A stretch of DNA of 64,000 nucleotides. Origin: Pseudobacteroides sp. GTDB lineage: Bacteria > Bacillota > Clostridia > Acetivibrionales > DSM-2933. The position numbers and the translations under genes were made by a program. Each line of letters begins with the position of its first letter. Position 1 is the stretch's first letter. This document shows positions 18,023-27,526 of this stretch, piece after piece. Under the pieces are notes generated by a model. It did not search any database, had not been told where the DNA came from, and worked only from the letters and a program-made list of their open reading frames with translations. The stretch is from NCBI RefSeq assembly GCF_036567765.1, contig NZ_DATCTU010000004.1, forward strand, positions 62,001 through 126,000, given 5' to 3'.

Positions 18023-18817
18023 TTAAATCCTAAGAAGTCCTTCAAGCCTTGTCATATCATCATAACACGGAATAAGCTTCCTTACTTCATCCACCTTATC
18101 CATGGTTATGGTGCTGTTTATTATTCCTTCTTCATCATCAAGCTTATCGGAAACCACCCCCCAAGGGTCTATTATGGAGCTACAGCCTGCAAATTCAATC
18201 GAATCTACCCTTCCTGTCCTGTTTGATGCAATTACATAAAGCTGATTTTCAACAGCCCTTGCCTTTAAAAGAGTATTCCAATGCTCCTGTCTGGGTTTTG
18301 GGAATGCGGATGAAATCAGGATGGCACTGCATCCATCCTTTAGGTAGTTTCTTCCCAACTCGGGAAATCTTATATCATAGCATATCATTATTCCGATTTT
18401 AATGCCCTTTATAATAAAAGATTGGGGCTTTGTCCCAGGTTTAAAGTAATGGTTCTCCTTACTTAATGAAAACAGGTTTATTTTCCTGTATTTTTCAACC
18501 ACTTCACCCAAATCATTTATTATATATAATGAATTATAAAGTGCCTCACCGTTATTTTCTGTAAGACCTGCCGCAATAAACATGTTATTGTCTCTTGCAA
18601 TCTTTGACACCGCATCAACTGTTTTTTGAGTATTGATTTTCAGTGTATCCAAAGAGGCAAGATCATAGCCTATGTCAAAAAGCTCAGGAAGAACCAGCAT
18701 TTGGGTATCGGTCTTCCTTGCTTCTGATGCAAAATCTGCGGCCTTATTTAGGTTAAACTCTATATCACCAGGCTTGCAATTCATTTGTACGCATGAAACA
18801 TTTAATTTATCACCCAT
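18023..18817 (-). CDS. Carbon-nitrogen hydrolase (nitrilase superfamily amidase)
   Basis: Cytoplasmic enzyme that hydrolyses an amide or similar C-N bond. The catalytic triad is visible: E45 (LPELFDIG), K112 (EKYRKINLF) and C146 (MICYDIRFPE). At 264 residues it matches the omega-amidase/YafV-type branch, but the substrate cannot be read from sequence. ATG 18817 is preceded by AAGGTGG. It starts nine bases after the ftsY stop, so it is probably co-transcribed with smc and ftsY. Confidence 0.9.
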   Translation of the reverse strand: MGDKLNVSCVQMNCKPGDIEFNLNKAADFASEARKTDTQMLVLPELFDIGYDLASLDTLKINTQKTVDAVSKIARDNNMFIAAGLTENNGEALYNSLYIINDLGEVVEKYRKINLFSLSKENHYFKPGTKPQSFIIKGIKIGIMICYDIRFPELGRNYLKDGCSAILISSAFPKPRQEHWNTLLKARAVENQLYVIASNRTGRVDSIEFAGCSSIIDPWGVVSDKLDDEEGIINSTITMDKVDEVRKLIPCYDDMTRLEGLLRI

Positions 18818-18826
18818 AAATCCACC

Positions 18827-19735
18827 TTATGAAAACAGTGCTTCCACAAATTCCTTCGCATCAAACTTCTGTAAATCTTCCATCTTTTCTCCCACGCCGA
18901 TAAGCTTAACAGGAATATCCAATTCTGATTTAATTGCAACAATTATTCCACCTTTGGCAGTTCCGTCTAATTTTGTCAAAACAATGCCTGTTATGTCGGA
19001 AATCTCATTAAAGGTCTTGGCTTGGGAAACCGCATTCTGACCTGTTGTTGCATCTAGAACCAACAGGGTTTCACGTGAAATACCTGGTAATTCCCTGTCG
19101 ATTACTTTGTATATTTTTTTAAGCTCGTCCATAAGATTCTTTTTTGTATGAAGTCTTCCGGCAGTGTCGCATATGAGAACATCCGCTTTTCTGGATTTGG
19201 CTGCCTGAATTGCATCAAAAATAACTGCCGCAGGATCAGATCCCTCAGCTTGCCTTATCAGATCAACTCCCACCCTGTTGGCCCAAATCTCAAGCTGGTC
19301 AATGGCTGCAGCCCTGAAAGTATCTCCAGCTGCTAAAATAACCTTTTTACCCCTCTGCTTTAAGAGATTTGCAATCTTTCCTATAGAGGTTGTTTTTCCT
19401 ACACCGTTAACACCCACAACAAGAATTATGGACGGCTTGGACTCAACATTGAGCTCTGAGTTTTCCTCGGCAAGTATCTCTGCAAGCTCTTCCTTTAAAA
19501 GCTCCTTAACCTTCATTGCATCAGTAACCCTTTGCTCTCTTACCTTCTTTTTAAGGTCCTCGATTACCTTCAGAGAAGCATCTACCCCAATATCTGAAGT
19601 GACAAGTATTTCTTCCAACTCATCAAACAACTCGTCATCAACCTTACCGAATGCAACTAATACCTGGTCAATCTTTTCTGTTATACTCTTTCTTGTCTTG
19701 GTCAATCCTTCTTTAAGTCTGTCAAAAAAACCCAT
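18827..19735 (-). CDS. ftsY: Signal recognition particle receptor FtsY
   Basis: GTPase that receives SRP-ribosome complexes at the membrane for co-translational insertion. The N domain (about 1-85) is followed by the NG GTPase with [40 protein letters not shown] and a closing GVGEKMEDL. At 302 residues it is the short form lacking the acidic A domain, normal for Firmicutes. ATG 19735 has AGGAGATGA upstream. It lies 53 bp after smc, the conserved smc-ftsY order. Confidence 0.97.
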   Translation of the reverse strand: MGFFDRLKEGLTKTRKSITEKIDQVLVAFGKVDDELFDELEEILVTSDIGVDASLKVIEDLKKKVREQRVTDAMKVKELLKEELAEILAEENSELNVESKPSIILVVGVNGVGKTTSIGKIANLLKQRGKKVILAAGDTFRAAAIDQLEIWANRVGVDLIRQAEGSDPAAVIFDAIQAAKSRKADVLICDTAGRLHTKKNLMDELKKIYKVIDRELPGISRETLLVLDATTGQNAVSQAKTFNEISDITGIVLTKLDGTAKGGIIVAIKSELDIPVKLIGVGEKMEDLQKFDAKEFVEALFS

Positions 19736-19788
19736 ACGTCATCTCCTTTGTGACTCTTTATCTTTTTTTAAGTTATTTTTTGATTGTG

Positions 19789-22700
19789 CTAACTGGCTTT
19801 TTCACCCATTCTCATTGACACAATCTTTGATACACCATGCTCCTGCATTGTTACGCCATAGAGAGTGTTTGCAGCTTCCATGGTACCCTTTCTGTGGGTT
19901 ACCATAATAAACTGGGTATTAATTGTATACCTCTTAAGGTATTCTGCAAACCTGTAAACATTGGCGTCATCGAGAGCAGCCTCAATTTCGTCAAGTATAC
20001 AGAAGGGGGTAGGTCTGAGCCTTAATATGGAAAACAGCAGTGCTATTGCGGTAAATGCTCTTTCTCCACCCGATAAAAGCATCATATTCTGAAGCCTTTT
20101 GCCTGGAGGCTGGACTTCTATTTCGATACCGCTTTCAAGTACATTTTCCATATCCACTAAAATAAGTTCTGCCCTTCCTCCCTCGAACAACTCGCGGAAT
20201 ACTATATTGAAGTTCTCGTTGATAAGCTTGAATTGTTCTAAAAACTGCCTCTTCATAATGCTTATCATTTCACTTATAACCTTCTTGAGTTTTTCCTTTG
20301 CCTGCTCCATGTCATTTCTCTGGCCCGACATGAATTCATAGCGTTCCTTTGTCTTTATATATTCCTCAATAGCCGCAATATTAACAGGGCCTAATGCCTT
20401 AATGTCATTTTTTATCTCGTTTATCCTTTTTTGTGCCTGAGGAATGCTTCCTATATCCTTCTTAAACTCCATGGCATTGGTATAGGTCAGCTCGTATTCG
20501 TCCCACATCCTATTCTGTATCACCTCAAGCTCTGCTTCAACCTTGGCCTTTCTGACTTCTACCCTGTTGTAGTCCTCTTGAAGCAGAATGATGTTTTTGT
20601 TGGCGTTTTGTATCTGGTTTATGGTGTCGGACAATTCCTCCTCCAATACCTTCTTTTCTTCAACCGCCTTATCAATCTGGAACACCTTTCCTGTTTTTTC
20701 TTCCTCAAGTGCCTTAACTCTTTTTCCAAGGCCTGTATTTTCAGCCTTTAAACCTTCTATCTCGGACAGGTATTTTTCCTTTTCACCTGTCTTCCTGTTA
20801 GCACTCCTGCCAAGCTGATCTCTTTCCTCTATTATTCTATGAAGAGTCTCTTTTACAGCTTCAAGGCTCTCCTTAACGGAGTTTACAGATATTTTAAAGT
20901 TCATAATATCATTATGGAGAGTATCCCTTAATGTCTGGTCTTCCTTATGCTTTTCCTGGTGCTTTGATATTATTTCCTTTGTGCTGTTAATGTCATTTTC
21001 AATGTCGGTCAGTTCCTGATTGTATTTTTGAAGCTCAATGTCTGTATCCTGCTCCTGTTTTAAAAGCTGTGCCTTTTCGTCTCTCAACATATCCGCCTTG
21101 GCATCGGCCTTTCTAATGTTTTCCTCTATTTGTGCCAGGTGGCTCTCATCCCTTATTTTTATAAGCTCATTGTTGTTAATATTCTTTTCCTCATTCGATA
21201 TATCATTTAAAATCTCCTGAAGCATGTTTGATGCTTCATTTATCTTTGTATCAAGAGATTGCTGAATCAATGCAAGTTTTGAAATTTCGGTCTTTAATTC
21301 GGTTATCTCCCTGTTCCTGCTTAATATTCCAGGCCCTGCATTATCAGTGCTACCTCCCGACATGGAACCGCTGGTGCTTAGTATATCACCTTCTAAGGTT
21401 ACAATCCTGAAGCTGTATCCAAACCGTTTGGCTATCCTGATACCTGCATCAAGGTTTTCTACTACAACAACCTTACCAAGAAGGTTTAGAATTATACCGT
21501 TAAATTCACTGCCGCACTTTATAAGATCGGAGGCAACACCTACAAAACCTTGCTGGCCGCGGACCTCATTTAAAATATTGTTATCTAAATACCTTCCCTT
21601 TACTGAGGTAATTGGAAGAAATGTAGCTCTTCCAAGCCTGTTCTTTTTCAGGTATTCTATAGCCCTTTTTGCATCTTCTTCACTGGATGTCACTATGTTT
21701 TGAAGTGCACCGCCAAGAGTCATCTCTATTGCAGTTTCATACTTCTTGTCAACTGTTATAAGCTGTGCAAGTGCACCATGAATACCATGTCCGAACTCTT
21801 TGGATTGCTGGCAGGCCTGAAGCACAACTTTAACACTCCTATTGTACCCCTCAAGCTTATTTTCCATATCCTGAAGCATTTTGTGCCTTGAGGACTTGAA
21901 CTGGTAGTCATTTACCACTTCCGTGTGCTTCCTTCTAAGGTCGGAAAGTGCAGCTTCACAATCCTTCCTTTGATTTGAAAGCCCGTCAATTTCCGACCTG
22001 GCTTTGTCAATAGCAGCCTTGGCCTTGTTGATGTTTTCCTGTATGTCTTCCTTCTTGATTAATTCCCTGTCCTTATCCAAAGCAATCTGGTAAATTTCCA
22101 TTTCAATACCGTGCTGCCTCTTTTTAAGGTTCTCAACATGAACCTTTATATTTCCTATCTGGGACTTCTTATCGGAAAGAAGATCGAGCTTGTCCATTAT
22201 ACTGTCCTTAAGGTTTTCAATATACCTTTGATTCTCATCCAATGTCTCATTTAAGGCTGCCATTTTCTCTTCATGTTCAGACAGCTTACTGGAGTATTCA
22301 GCCATCCTCTCGGTCAAATAATTGATTTTATCGTTTTTAGCTGCTTCGTCTTTATTGAGCTGCCCTATCTTGTCGTTTATTTCAAGTAATTCAGCATCAA
22401 TTCTCTCTATATTCTGATTGAAGTTATGAATTTTTTCATCGTTTAACTTTATCTCGGAACTGCATTTTTCCAAATTGTTCTCAAGGTTGTAAAACTCCTG
22501 CCTGGCATTCTCCAATGTCTCTTCCATTACCTTCATTCTATCAGTCTTTTCTTTGTTTTGCCTTGTAATGCTTTCCAGGTTTAAGTTTTCGTTATCAATG
22601 CTTTCCTTTATCTTTAAATACTGTTCTTCATGCTCCTTAATCTTTTCCTTGAATCTGGCTATACTATCTATATAAACATTTATTTCCAACTCTTTTAAAG

Positions 22701-23361
22701 CATCCCTGTATGAAAGATACTTTTTTGCTGTCTCAGACTGTAATTTCAGCGGCTCAAGCTGAGTTTCCAATTCATTTATTATATCATTAATTCTTACCAA
22801 ATTCTGCTCAGTTAAATCAAGCTTTTTCTCAGCTTCCTGTTTCCTTACCTTGTATTTCATGATACCGGAGGCTTCTTCAAAGATATGCCTTCTTTCCTCC
22901 GACTTGGTACTCAATATCTCGTCAACCCTGCCCTGTCCGATGATTGAGTAGCCATCCTTGCCTATACCGGTGTCTAGGAACAGTTCATGTATATCCTTAA
23001 GGCGGCACAGAGTCTTGTTTATAAAATATTCACTTTCACCTGAACGAAATACCCTTCTTGTGATGGTGACCTCATCAAACTGGATTGGAAGAGTATGGGA
23101 AGAATTATCTATGGTAAGCGAAACCTCTGCAAGCCCCATTGCTTTTCTGTGCTCGGTTCCTGCAAATATGACATCCTCCATTTTGGTTCCCCTAAGGGTT
23201 TTGGCACTTTGCTCACCTAAAACCCATCTTACGGCATCAGCTACATTGCTTTTACCGCTACCATTCGGACCTACAACAGATGTTATTCCTGAATTGAATT
23301 CAAGATTAATCTTATCTGCAAATGACTTAAAGCCTTGAATTTCTAACCTTTTAAGGTACAA
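19789..23361 (-). CDS. smc: Chromosome segregation protein SMC
   Basis: ATPase that loads on DNA and extrudes loops with ScpA/ScpB for chromosome organisation. It has N-terminal Walker [10 protein letters not shown], a long coiled coil, a hinge near residues 520-660 ([18 protein letters not shown]; a Gly-rich GSMSGGS), a second coil and the C-terminal [15 protein letters not shown] signature with Walker [13 protein letters not shown]. Length 1190 is standard. The start is TTG 23361 with GAGGTG seven bases upstream. rnc, often just upstream of smc in Clostridia, is about 33 kb away in this window. Confidence 0.97.
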   Translation of the reverse strand: MYLKRLEIQGFKSFADKINLEFNSGITSVVGPNGSGKSNVADAVRWVLGEQSAKTLRGTKMEDVIFAGTEHRKAMGLAEVSLTIDNSSHTLPIQFDEVTITRRVFRSGESEYFINKTLCRLKDIHELFLDTGIGKDGYSIIGQGRVDEILSTKSEERRHIFEEASGIMKYKVRKQEAEKKLDLTEQNLVRINDIINELETQLEPLKLQSETAKKYLSYRDALKELEINVYIDSIARFKEKIKEHEEQYLKIKESIDNENLNLESITRQNKEKTDRMKVMEETLENARQEFYNLENNLEKCSSEIKLNDEKIHNFNQNIERIDAELLEINDKIGQLNKDEAAKNDKINYLTERMAEYSSKLSEHEEKMAALNETLDENQRYIENLKDSIMDKLDLLSDKKSQIGNIKVHVENLKKRQHGIEMEIYQIALDKDRELIKKEDIQENINKAKAAIDKARSEIDGLSNQRKDCEAALSDLRRKHTEVVNDYQFKSSRHKMLQDMENKLEGYNRSVKVVLQACQQSKEFGHGIHGALAQLITVDKKYETAIEMTLGGALQNIVTSSEEDAKRAIEYLKKNRLGRATFLPITSVKGRYLDNNILNEVRGQQGFVGVASDLIKCGSEFNGIILNLLGKVVVVENLDAGIRIAKRFGYSFRIVTLEGDILSTSGSMSGGSTDNAGPGILSRNREITELKTEISKLALIQQSLDTKINEASNMLQEILNDISNEEKNINNNELIKIRDESHLAQIEENIRKADAKADMLRDEKAQLLKQEQDTDIELQKYNQELTDIENDINSTKEIISKHQEKHKEDQTLRDTLHNDIMNFKISVNSVKESLEAVKETLHRIIEERDQLGRSANRKTGEKEKYLSEIEGLKAENTGLGKRVKALEEEKTGKVFQIDKAVEEKKVLEEELSDTINQIQNANKNIILLQEDYNRVEVRKAKVEAELEVIQNRMWDEYELTYTNAMEFKKDIGSIPQAQKRINEIKNDIKALGPVNIAAIEEYIKTKERYEFMSGQRNDMEQAKEKLKKVISEMISIMKRQFLEQFKLINENFNIVFRELFEGGRAELILVDMENVLESGIEIEVQPPGKRLQNMMLLSGGERAFTAIALLFSILRLRPTPFCILDEIEAALDDANVYRFAEYLKRYTINTQFIMVTHRKGTMEAANTLYGVTMQEHGVSKIVSMRMGEKAS

Positions 23362-23401
23362 TTATCAACACCTCGGCCTTTGGTATTTATCTATGACTTA
23401 G

Positions 23402-23491
23402 GAACAAAATCTATGGTGATTTTGTTCTATATTCCTAATAATTTTAACATAAATCTATATTTATTCAAGAACAAAATCACAGAGTGATTTT
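23402..23491. repeat. Pair of related hairpins upstream of smc
   Basis: GAACAAAATC-TATGGT-GATTTTGTTC (23402-23427) is a perfect 10-bp hairpin. About 45 bp on, GAACAAAATCAC-AGA-GTGATTTT (23469-23491) repeats the same left arm with an 8-bp stem. They lie in the divergent smc/tetR region. They could be protein-binding sites or leader hairpins for smc; nothing decides. Confidence 0.5.
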
Positions 23492-23566
23492 ACAGCCTTG
23501 ATCTCTGTCCTTTATGTTCCAGGATAAATTGTGATATATCATACATCGTTATTTTCCAAATTTTTA

Positions 23567-23625
23567 TTGACTGACTACCAGTCAATGGAGTATAATTAAA
23601 TTACTGATTGACACTCAGTCAGTCA
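23567..23625 (+). promoter_or_regulatory. tetR promoter flanked by two TetR-type operators
   Basis: TTGACT (23567-23572) and TATAAT (23591-23596), spacer 18, form a strong SigA promoter. Two related sites share TGACTGACT-N4-GTCAAT: one at 23567-23585 covers the -35 and spacer, and the other, inverted, at about 23605-23625 covers the start region. The arrangement predicts autorepression by the adjacent TetR protein. Confidence 0.75.
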
Positions 23626-23652
23626 CGTATCCATACAAAGGAGATAATAAAA

Positions 23653-24306
23653 ATGGTAAGAATCTCAAAGGATCCGGAAGAGAGAAAAAACGAAATAGTA
23701 GATGCTGCTGAAGAGCTGTTTCATACAAAGGGATACGATAAGACATCGGTAAGTGATATCGTTAAAAAGGTAGGTGTTGCCCAGGGTCTCTTCTATTATT
23801 ATTTTAAGTGTAAGGATGAAATACTAAATGCCCTAGCGGAAAAATACCTCAGCTCGCTGATGAAAAAAACCAGGAAGGTTACGGATAACCCGCAGTATGA
23901 TGCTGTCACGAAAATACATAATCTCATTGAAGAGATGCTTGATGTATTGGGGGTCAGAAAAAAAGGTATGATGAGCCTGGCCAAGCACTTCCATAATGAT
24001 GATAACATGGTAATGCATCAGAGAGTGGCAAAAAAGTATGTAGAGCTGATGACTCCAGTGGTTGCAGAGGTTATCAGACAGGGAATCAGGGAAAAAAGCT
24101 TTGATACGGAGTACCCTGATGAAGTGACCGAAACTCTTCTTATGTGGGCCGGTTTGCTCCATATAAACATCAAATTTCCATTAGAGTACTCAGAGGCATT
24201 AGAGAAGAGGATTATGGCCATAGAGGATTTTGTGGAAAGGCTATTGGGTGCTAAAAAAGGTACAATGAACTTTGTTCAATTTGGAAGGTGGTTAAAACAT
24301 GACTAA
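23653..24306 (+). CDS. TetR/AcrR family transcriptional regulator
   Basis: A 217-residue repressor-type regulator. The N-terminal helix-turn-helix is clear (residues about 10-55: ERKNEIVDAAEELF, TSVSDIVKKVG, GLFYYYFKCKDEIL); the rest is a ligand-binding helical domain without a recognisable ligand. ATG 23653 has AAAGGAG nine bases upstream. The gene overlaps the ABC ATPase start by eight bases, so the three genes form an operon and the regulator probably senses a substrate of the transporter or envelope stress. Paired operators lie at its promoter. Confidence 0.92.
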   Translation: MVRISKDPEERKNEIVDAAEELFHTKGYDKTSVSDIVKKVGVAQGLFYYYFKCKDEILNALAEKYLSSLMKKTRKVTDNPQYDAVTKIHNLIEEMLDVLGVRKKGMMSLAKHFHNDDNMVMHQRVAKKYVELMTPVVAEVIRQGIREKSFDTEYPDEVTETLLMWAGLLHINIKFPLEYSEALEKRIMAIEDFVERLLGAKKGTMNFVQFGRWLKHD

Positions 24307-25006
24307 CACAATATTTAAGCTTGATAGGATTATGAAGGAATACAAGTCTGGTGATGTTTCGGTATTGGCACTAAAGAACACATCCTTTGAAATCAAAAAG
24401 GGAGAACTTGTAGTTGTTTTGGGTCCGAGCGGATCGGGAAAAAGCACCCTCCTAAACATAATCGGTGGGATGGATCTTCCTACTGAAGGACATGTGGTTT
24501 TCGACGGCGAAGATATTTCAACCTATGACAATAAAAAACTCACTCTTTTCAGAAGAAACAAAATAGGCTTTATATTTCAATTTTACAACCTTATGCCCAA
24601 TCTCACCGCCAAAGAAAACGTGGAAATATCCACTGAAATATCTAAAAATTCATTAAGCACAGATGAGGTTTTGGAGAAGGTGGGTTTAAAGGACAGGAGC
24701 AATCACTTCCCAGCCCAAATGAGCGGTGGTGAACAACAGAGAGTAGCCATAGCACGAGCTATAGCTAAAAATCCTGATGTGCTTCTATGCGATGAACCTA
24801 CAGGTGCACTTGATTATTCTACAGGCATCAAGGTCCTTGCACTTCTTAAAGAAATTAATAAAACCATGGGAAAAACCGTCATTATAATAACCCATAACCA
24901 GCCTATTGCTCAAATGGCAGATAAAGTGGTTAAAATGCGAAGCGGAGAAATTGCAAGCATTTATGAGAACAAAAATCCCGTTGATCCTGAAACTATAGAA
25001 TGGTAG
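24299..25006 (+). CDS. ABC transporter ATPase (MacB/LolD/BceA type)
   Basis: A 235-residue ATPase with Walker [11 protein letters not shown]-loop [12 protein letters not shown], signature [14 protein letters not shown], Walker [13 protein letters not shown] and H-loop IITHN. The sequence type is that of ATPases paired with FtsX-like permeases, which drive mechanotransmission, peptide efflux or lipoprotein release rather than classical import. It overlaps tetR by eight bases and is followed after 26 bp by its permease. Confidence 0.95.
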   Translation: MTNTIFKLDRIMKEYKSGDVSVLALKNTSFEIKKGELVVVLGPSGSGKSTLLNIIGGMDLPTEGHVVFDGEDISTYDNKKLTLFRRNKIGFIFQFYNLMPNLTAKENVEISTEISKNSLSTDEVLEKVGLKDRSNHFPAQMSGGEQQRVAIARAIAKNPDVLLCDEPTGALDYSTGIKVLALLKEINKTMGKTVIIITHNQPIAQMADKVVKMRSGEIASIYENKNPVDPETIEW

Positions 25007-25032
25007 ATACATTATCCGGGAGGGTGATTTAA

Positions 25033-27402
25033 ATGAACAAGCTAAACAAAATGCTCATCAGAGAAATATTAAAAAACAAATGGCAGTTTATATCAGCAGC
25101 CTTGGTTATTTTTGCAGGAATCACCATATTTACTGCAACTATAATTTCGTATAGGAATCTGAAAAATTCAATGGATTACAGTTATGAAAAGTATAGATTT
25201 TTAGATTTCCAAGCAAAGACTGTAGGTGCAAATATCACAAGTGACCTTATAGAAAAGATCATGAAGCTGGACGGAGTGGAAAAGGTCATGGGAAGACTTA
25301 CTGCCGATGCATCAGGCAATTTAAAGGGTAAGCAAAAGCTTTCGGTAAGAGTCCTATCAGTTCCTGATCAGGGTATGCCCCCCATAAACAGCATCTCAGT
25401 AATGTCAGGTAATTATCCTGTAAGCAATAATGAATGCCTCTTATCAAACAGGTTCGGTAAGTACCATGACATAAAAAACGGAGATACAATAAGCATTTCC
25501 ATAAATAATAAAGACTTAAGCCTTAAAGTGGCAGGTCTTGCACTGGGCCCGGAATTCTTCAAGCTCATGAAGTCCCCCTCTTCCCTTTCTGACTCCGACG
25601 GAGATTTCGGGCTGGTTTTTATTAGAGAATCCAAACTCTCTTCAATGCTCAATTCAAAGGGAAACTACAATGAGGTTCATATTATTTTTTCCAAAGATGC
25701 TAATAAGGAGGAAGTTATTAAAAAGACAGAAGAACTCCTAATGCCCATAGGCTTAATGTCATCAACAGAACGCAGCAGGCAGCTTAGCCATATTATGGTC
25801 AGTGACGATATTGATCAGATCAAAACCCTTGCAGCAGTAATCCCAGTACTTTTTTTATTGGTGGCAGCAGCTATAATATACATAATGCAAAAAAGGATAA
25901 TTGCAAATCAGCGGGTAATAATCGGGTCTCTTAAGGCTTTAGGCTATGGGGACATAAGAATACTTTTTCATTATATTAAGTTTTCTGTTTTGCTTTCTCT
26001 AATGGGCTCAATACCGGCAATACTTGCAGGCACAATATTAAGTAAGATTATGACCTATGAAATGTACCTTAAAATGTATGAGTTCCCCAAGGTAATAACA
26101 AGCTCTAGCCTTGATCTCTTTGCTGTTTCAATTCTGTTAAGCCTTTTGTTTTGTGTGGTCGGGAGTCTAAATGCAGCAAAAAAGATTCTAAAAATTGAGC
26201 CTGCACAGGCAATGCGGTCTGAAGCACCAAAAGCAGGCAGGCGGATCCTTGTTGAAAGATTGACTTTCCTGTGGAAAAGGCTTGATTTTGGCTGGAAGGT
26301 TACTTTAAGAAACGTATTCAGAAGCCGCCAAAGATCTCTTTTGACCGTAATGGGATTTGTATTCTCCATCATGCTTTTTGTTGTAGTGTTTTCTGTAACC
26401 GACACAGTAGACAATGTACTCGACTTTCACTTTAATACTCAACAAGCTCAGGACTATACAGCAGATTTCAAACAGCCACTTCCCTTCCAAAATGCTGTGA
26501 ATTTATCAAAAAGAAGTGGTGACTCTAAGGCTGAACCCATTCTTGAACTCCCCATTGAAATTAGTAAAGAAGCCCAAAAGAGGGATACCAAGCTGATAGC
26601 AGTACAAAAAGATATGAAACTTAACAAATTGATTGATGATAATGGTAATAATATGGCTATTCCTGATGACGGTATACTTGTAGCCAACGGCATTGCCAAA
26701 AAGCTGTCTATAAAAAAAGGAGACTTTATAAAAGTAAAACTATACTACAAAGAGGCTAAAGTGGTAACTTTAAAGGTTGAGGGCATAATAAAGCAAGCAA
26801 TTGGTTTTAACTGTTATATGAACATTGATGCAGTCACAAGATATTTAAGTGCACCAAAATATGCTACCGGGCTGCTGGTAAAAACATTGGATAGCAACAA
26901 GGAACCATTGGAAAAAAGTCTTTTAAACATACCTGAAGTAGAATCTGTTGAAAGCCGCCAAAAAGCATTAACCACCGTTAAGTCTCTTATCAAGCTTATT
27001 TACATTTTCGTGGGATTTATGGCAGTATTTTGCGTGATAATGGGCTTTTCAATCATTTTCATAACAACAGTTATCAACCTTACAGAAAGGACCAGAGAGC
27101 TTGCTTCTTTGAAGGTATTAGGCTATTCTGATAGAGAAATAGGCCGGACAATATTCAGAGAAAACATAATTCTTGGAATCATTGCTCTTATACCGGGCAT
27201 TTTATTTGGTATAACACTTAGCAATCTTATTATCCCCGAGCTTAACAGCAGGCTCATGTATTTGGAATCGGTCATTTCTGTTAGGACATATACAGTAACC
27301 ATATTAAGTGTATTGTTATATATTTCCCTTGCACAGCTTACTATCAGAAAGAGCATAAAAAACCTTGACATGGTGGAGGTTTTGAAAAACAGAGAGGCTT
27401 AA
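25033..27402 (+). CDS. FtsX-like ABC permease
   Basis: A 789-residue permease with two FtsX/MacB-type halves. TM1 (about 18-38) is followed by an extracellular domain (about 50-260) and three helices (about 265-380). A second TM (near 435), a second extracellular domain and three C-terminal helices (about 655-785) follow, making about eight helices. Both cytoplasmic ends carry the family's 'LKALGYGD'/'LKVLGYSD' coupling helices. GGGAGG precedes the ATG. Partner of the preceding ATPase. The substrate is unknown; resistance or envelope maintenance is likely given the TetR control. A bidirectional terminator follows. Confidence 0.93.
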   Translation: MNKLNKMLIREILKNKWQFISAALVIFAGITIFTATIISYRNLKNSMDYSYEKYRFLDFQAKTVGANITSDLIEKIMKLDGVEKVMGRLTADASGNLKGKQKLSVRVLSVPDQGMPPINSISVMSGNYPVSNNECLLSNRFGKYHDIKNGDTISISINNKDLSLKVAGLALGPEFFKLMKSPSSLSDSDGDFGLVFIRESKLSSMLNSKGNYNEVHIIFSKDANKEEVIKKTEELLMPIGLMSSTERSRQLSHIMVSDDIDQIKTLAAVIPVLFLLVAAAIIYIMQKRIIANQRVIIGSLKALGYGDIRILFHYIKFSVLLSLMGSIPAILAGTILSKIMTYEMYLKMYEFPKVITSSSLDLFAVSILLSLLFCVVGSLNAAKKILKIEPAQAMRSEAPKAGRRILVERLTFLWKRLDFGWKVTLRNVFRSRQRSLLTVMGFVFSIMLFVVVFSVTDTVDNVLDFHFNTQQAQDYTADFKQPLPFQNAVNLSKRSGDSKAEPILELPIEISKEAQKRDTKLIAVQKDMKLNKLIDDNGNNMAIPDDGILVANGIAKKLSIKKGDFIKVKLYYKEAKVVTLKVEGIIKQAIGFNCYMNIDAVTRYLSAPKYATGLLVKTLDSNKEPLEKSLLNIPEVESVESRQKALTTVKSLIKLIYIFVGFMAVFCVIMGFSIIFITTVINLTERTRELASLKVLGYSDREIGRTIFRENIILGIIALIPGILFGITLSNLIIPELNSRLMYLESVISVRTYTVTILSVLLYISLAQLTIRKSIKNLDMVEVLKNREA

Positions 27403-27450
27403 TTAAATGGTATATGAAACTTAACAATTCTCCAAAATTCTCCAATTGTA

Positions 27451-27500
27451 AAAAAGGTATCCTGCAGCACCTTGCTTAATGAACTGCAGAATACCTTTTT
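27451..27500. terminator. Bidirectional terminator between convergent genes
   Basis: AAAAAGGTATcCTGCAG (27451 on) pairs with CTGCAGaATACCTTTTT (to 27500) around a 17-base loop. It has T's on the plus-strand 3' side and A's, read as T's on the minus strand, on the other. It serves the permease gene and the LRR/transglutaminase gene. Confidence 0.8.
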
Positions 27501-27526
27501 ATTTTGCATCAATAATAAGTATAAAA

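Noticed and set aside
19278..19907. 209-residue open frame on the plus strand
   Set aside because: Lies opposite ftsY and the end of smc, has a repetitive Ser-rich composition typical of antisense frames, and no ribosome site.
23608..23652. N-terminal extension of the TetR protein
   Set aside because: It overlaps the operator and probable transcription start; ATG 23653 has a good ribosome site.
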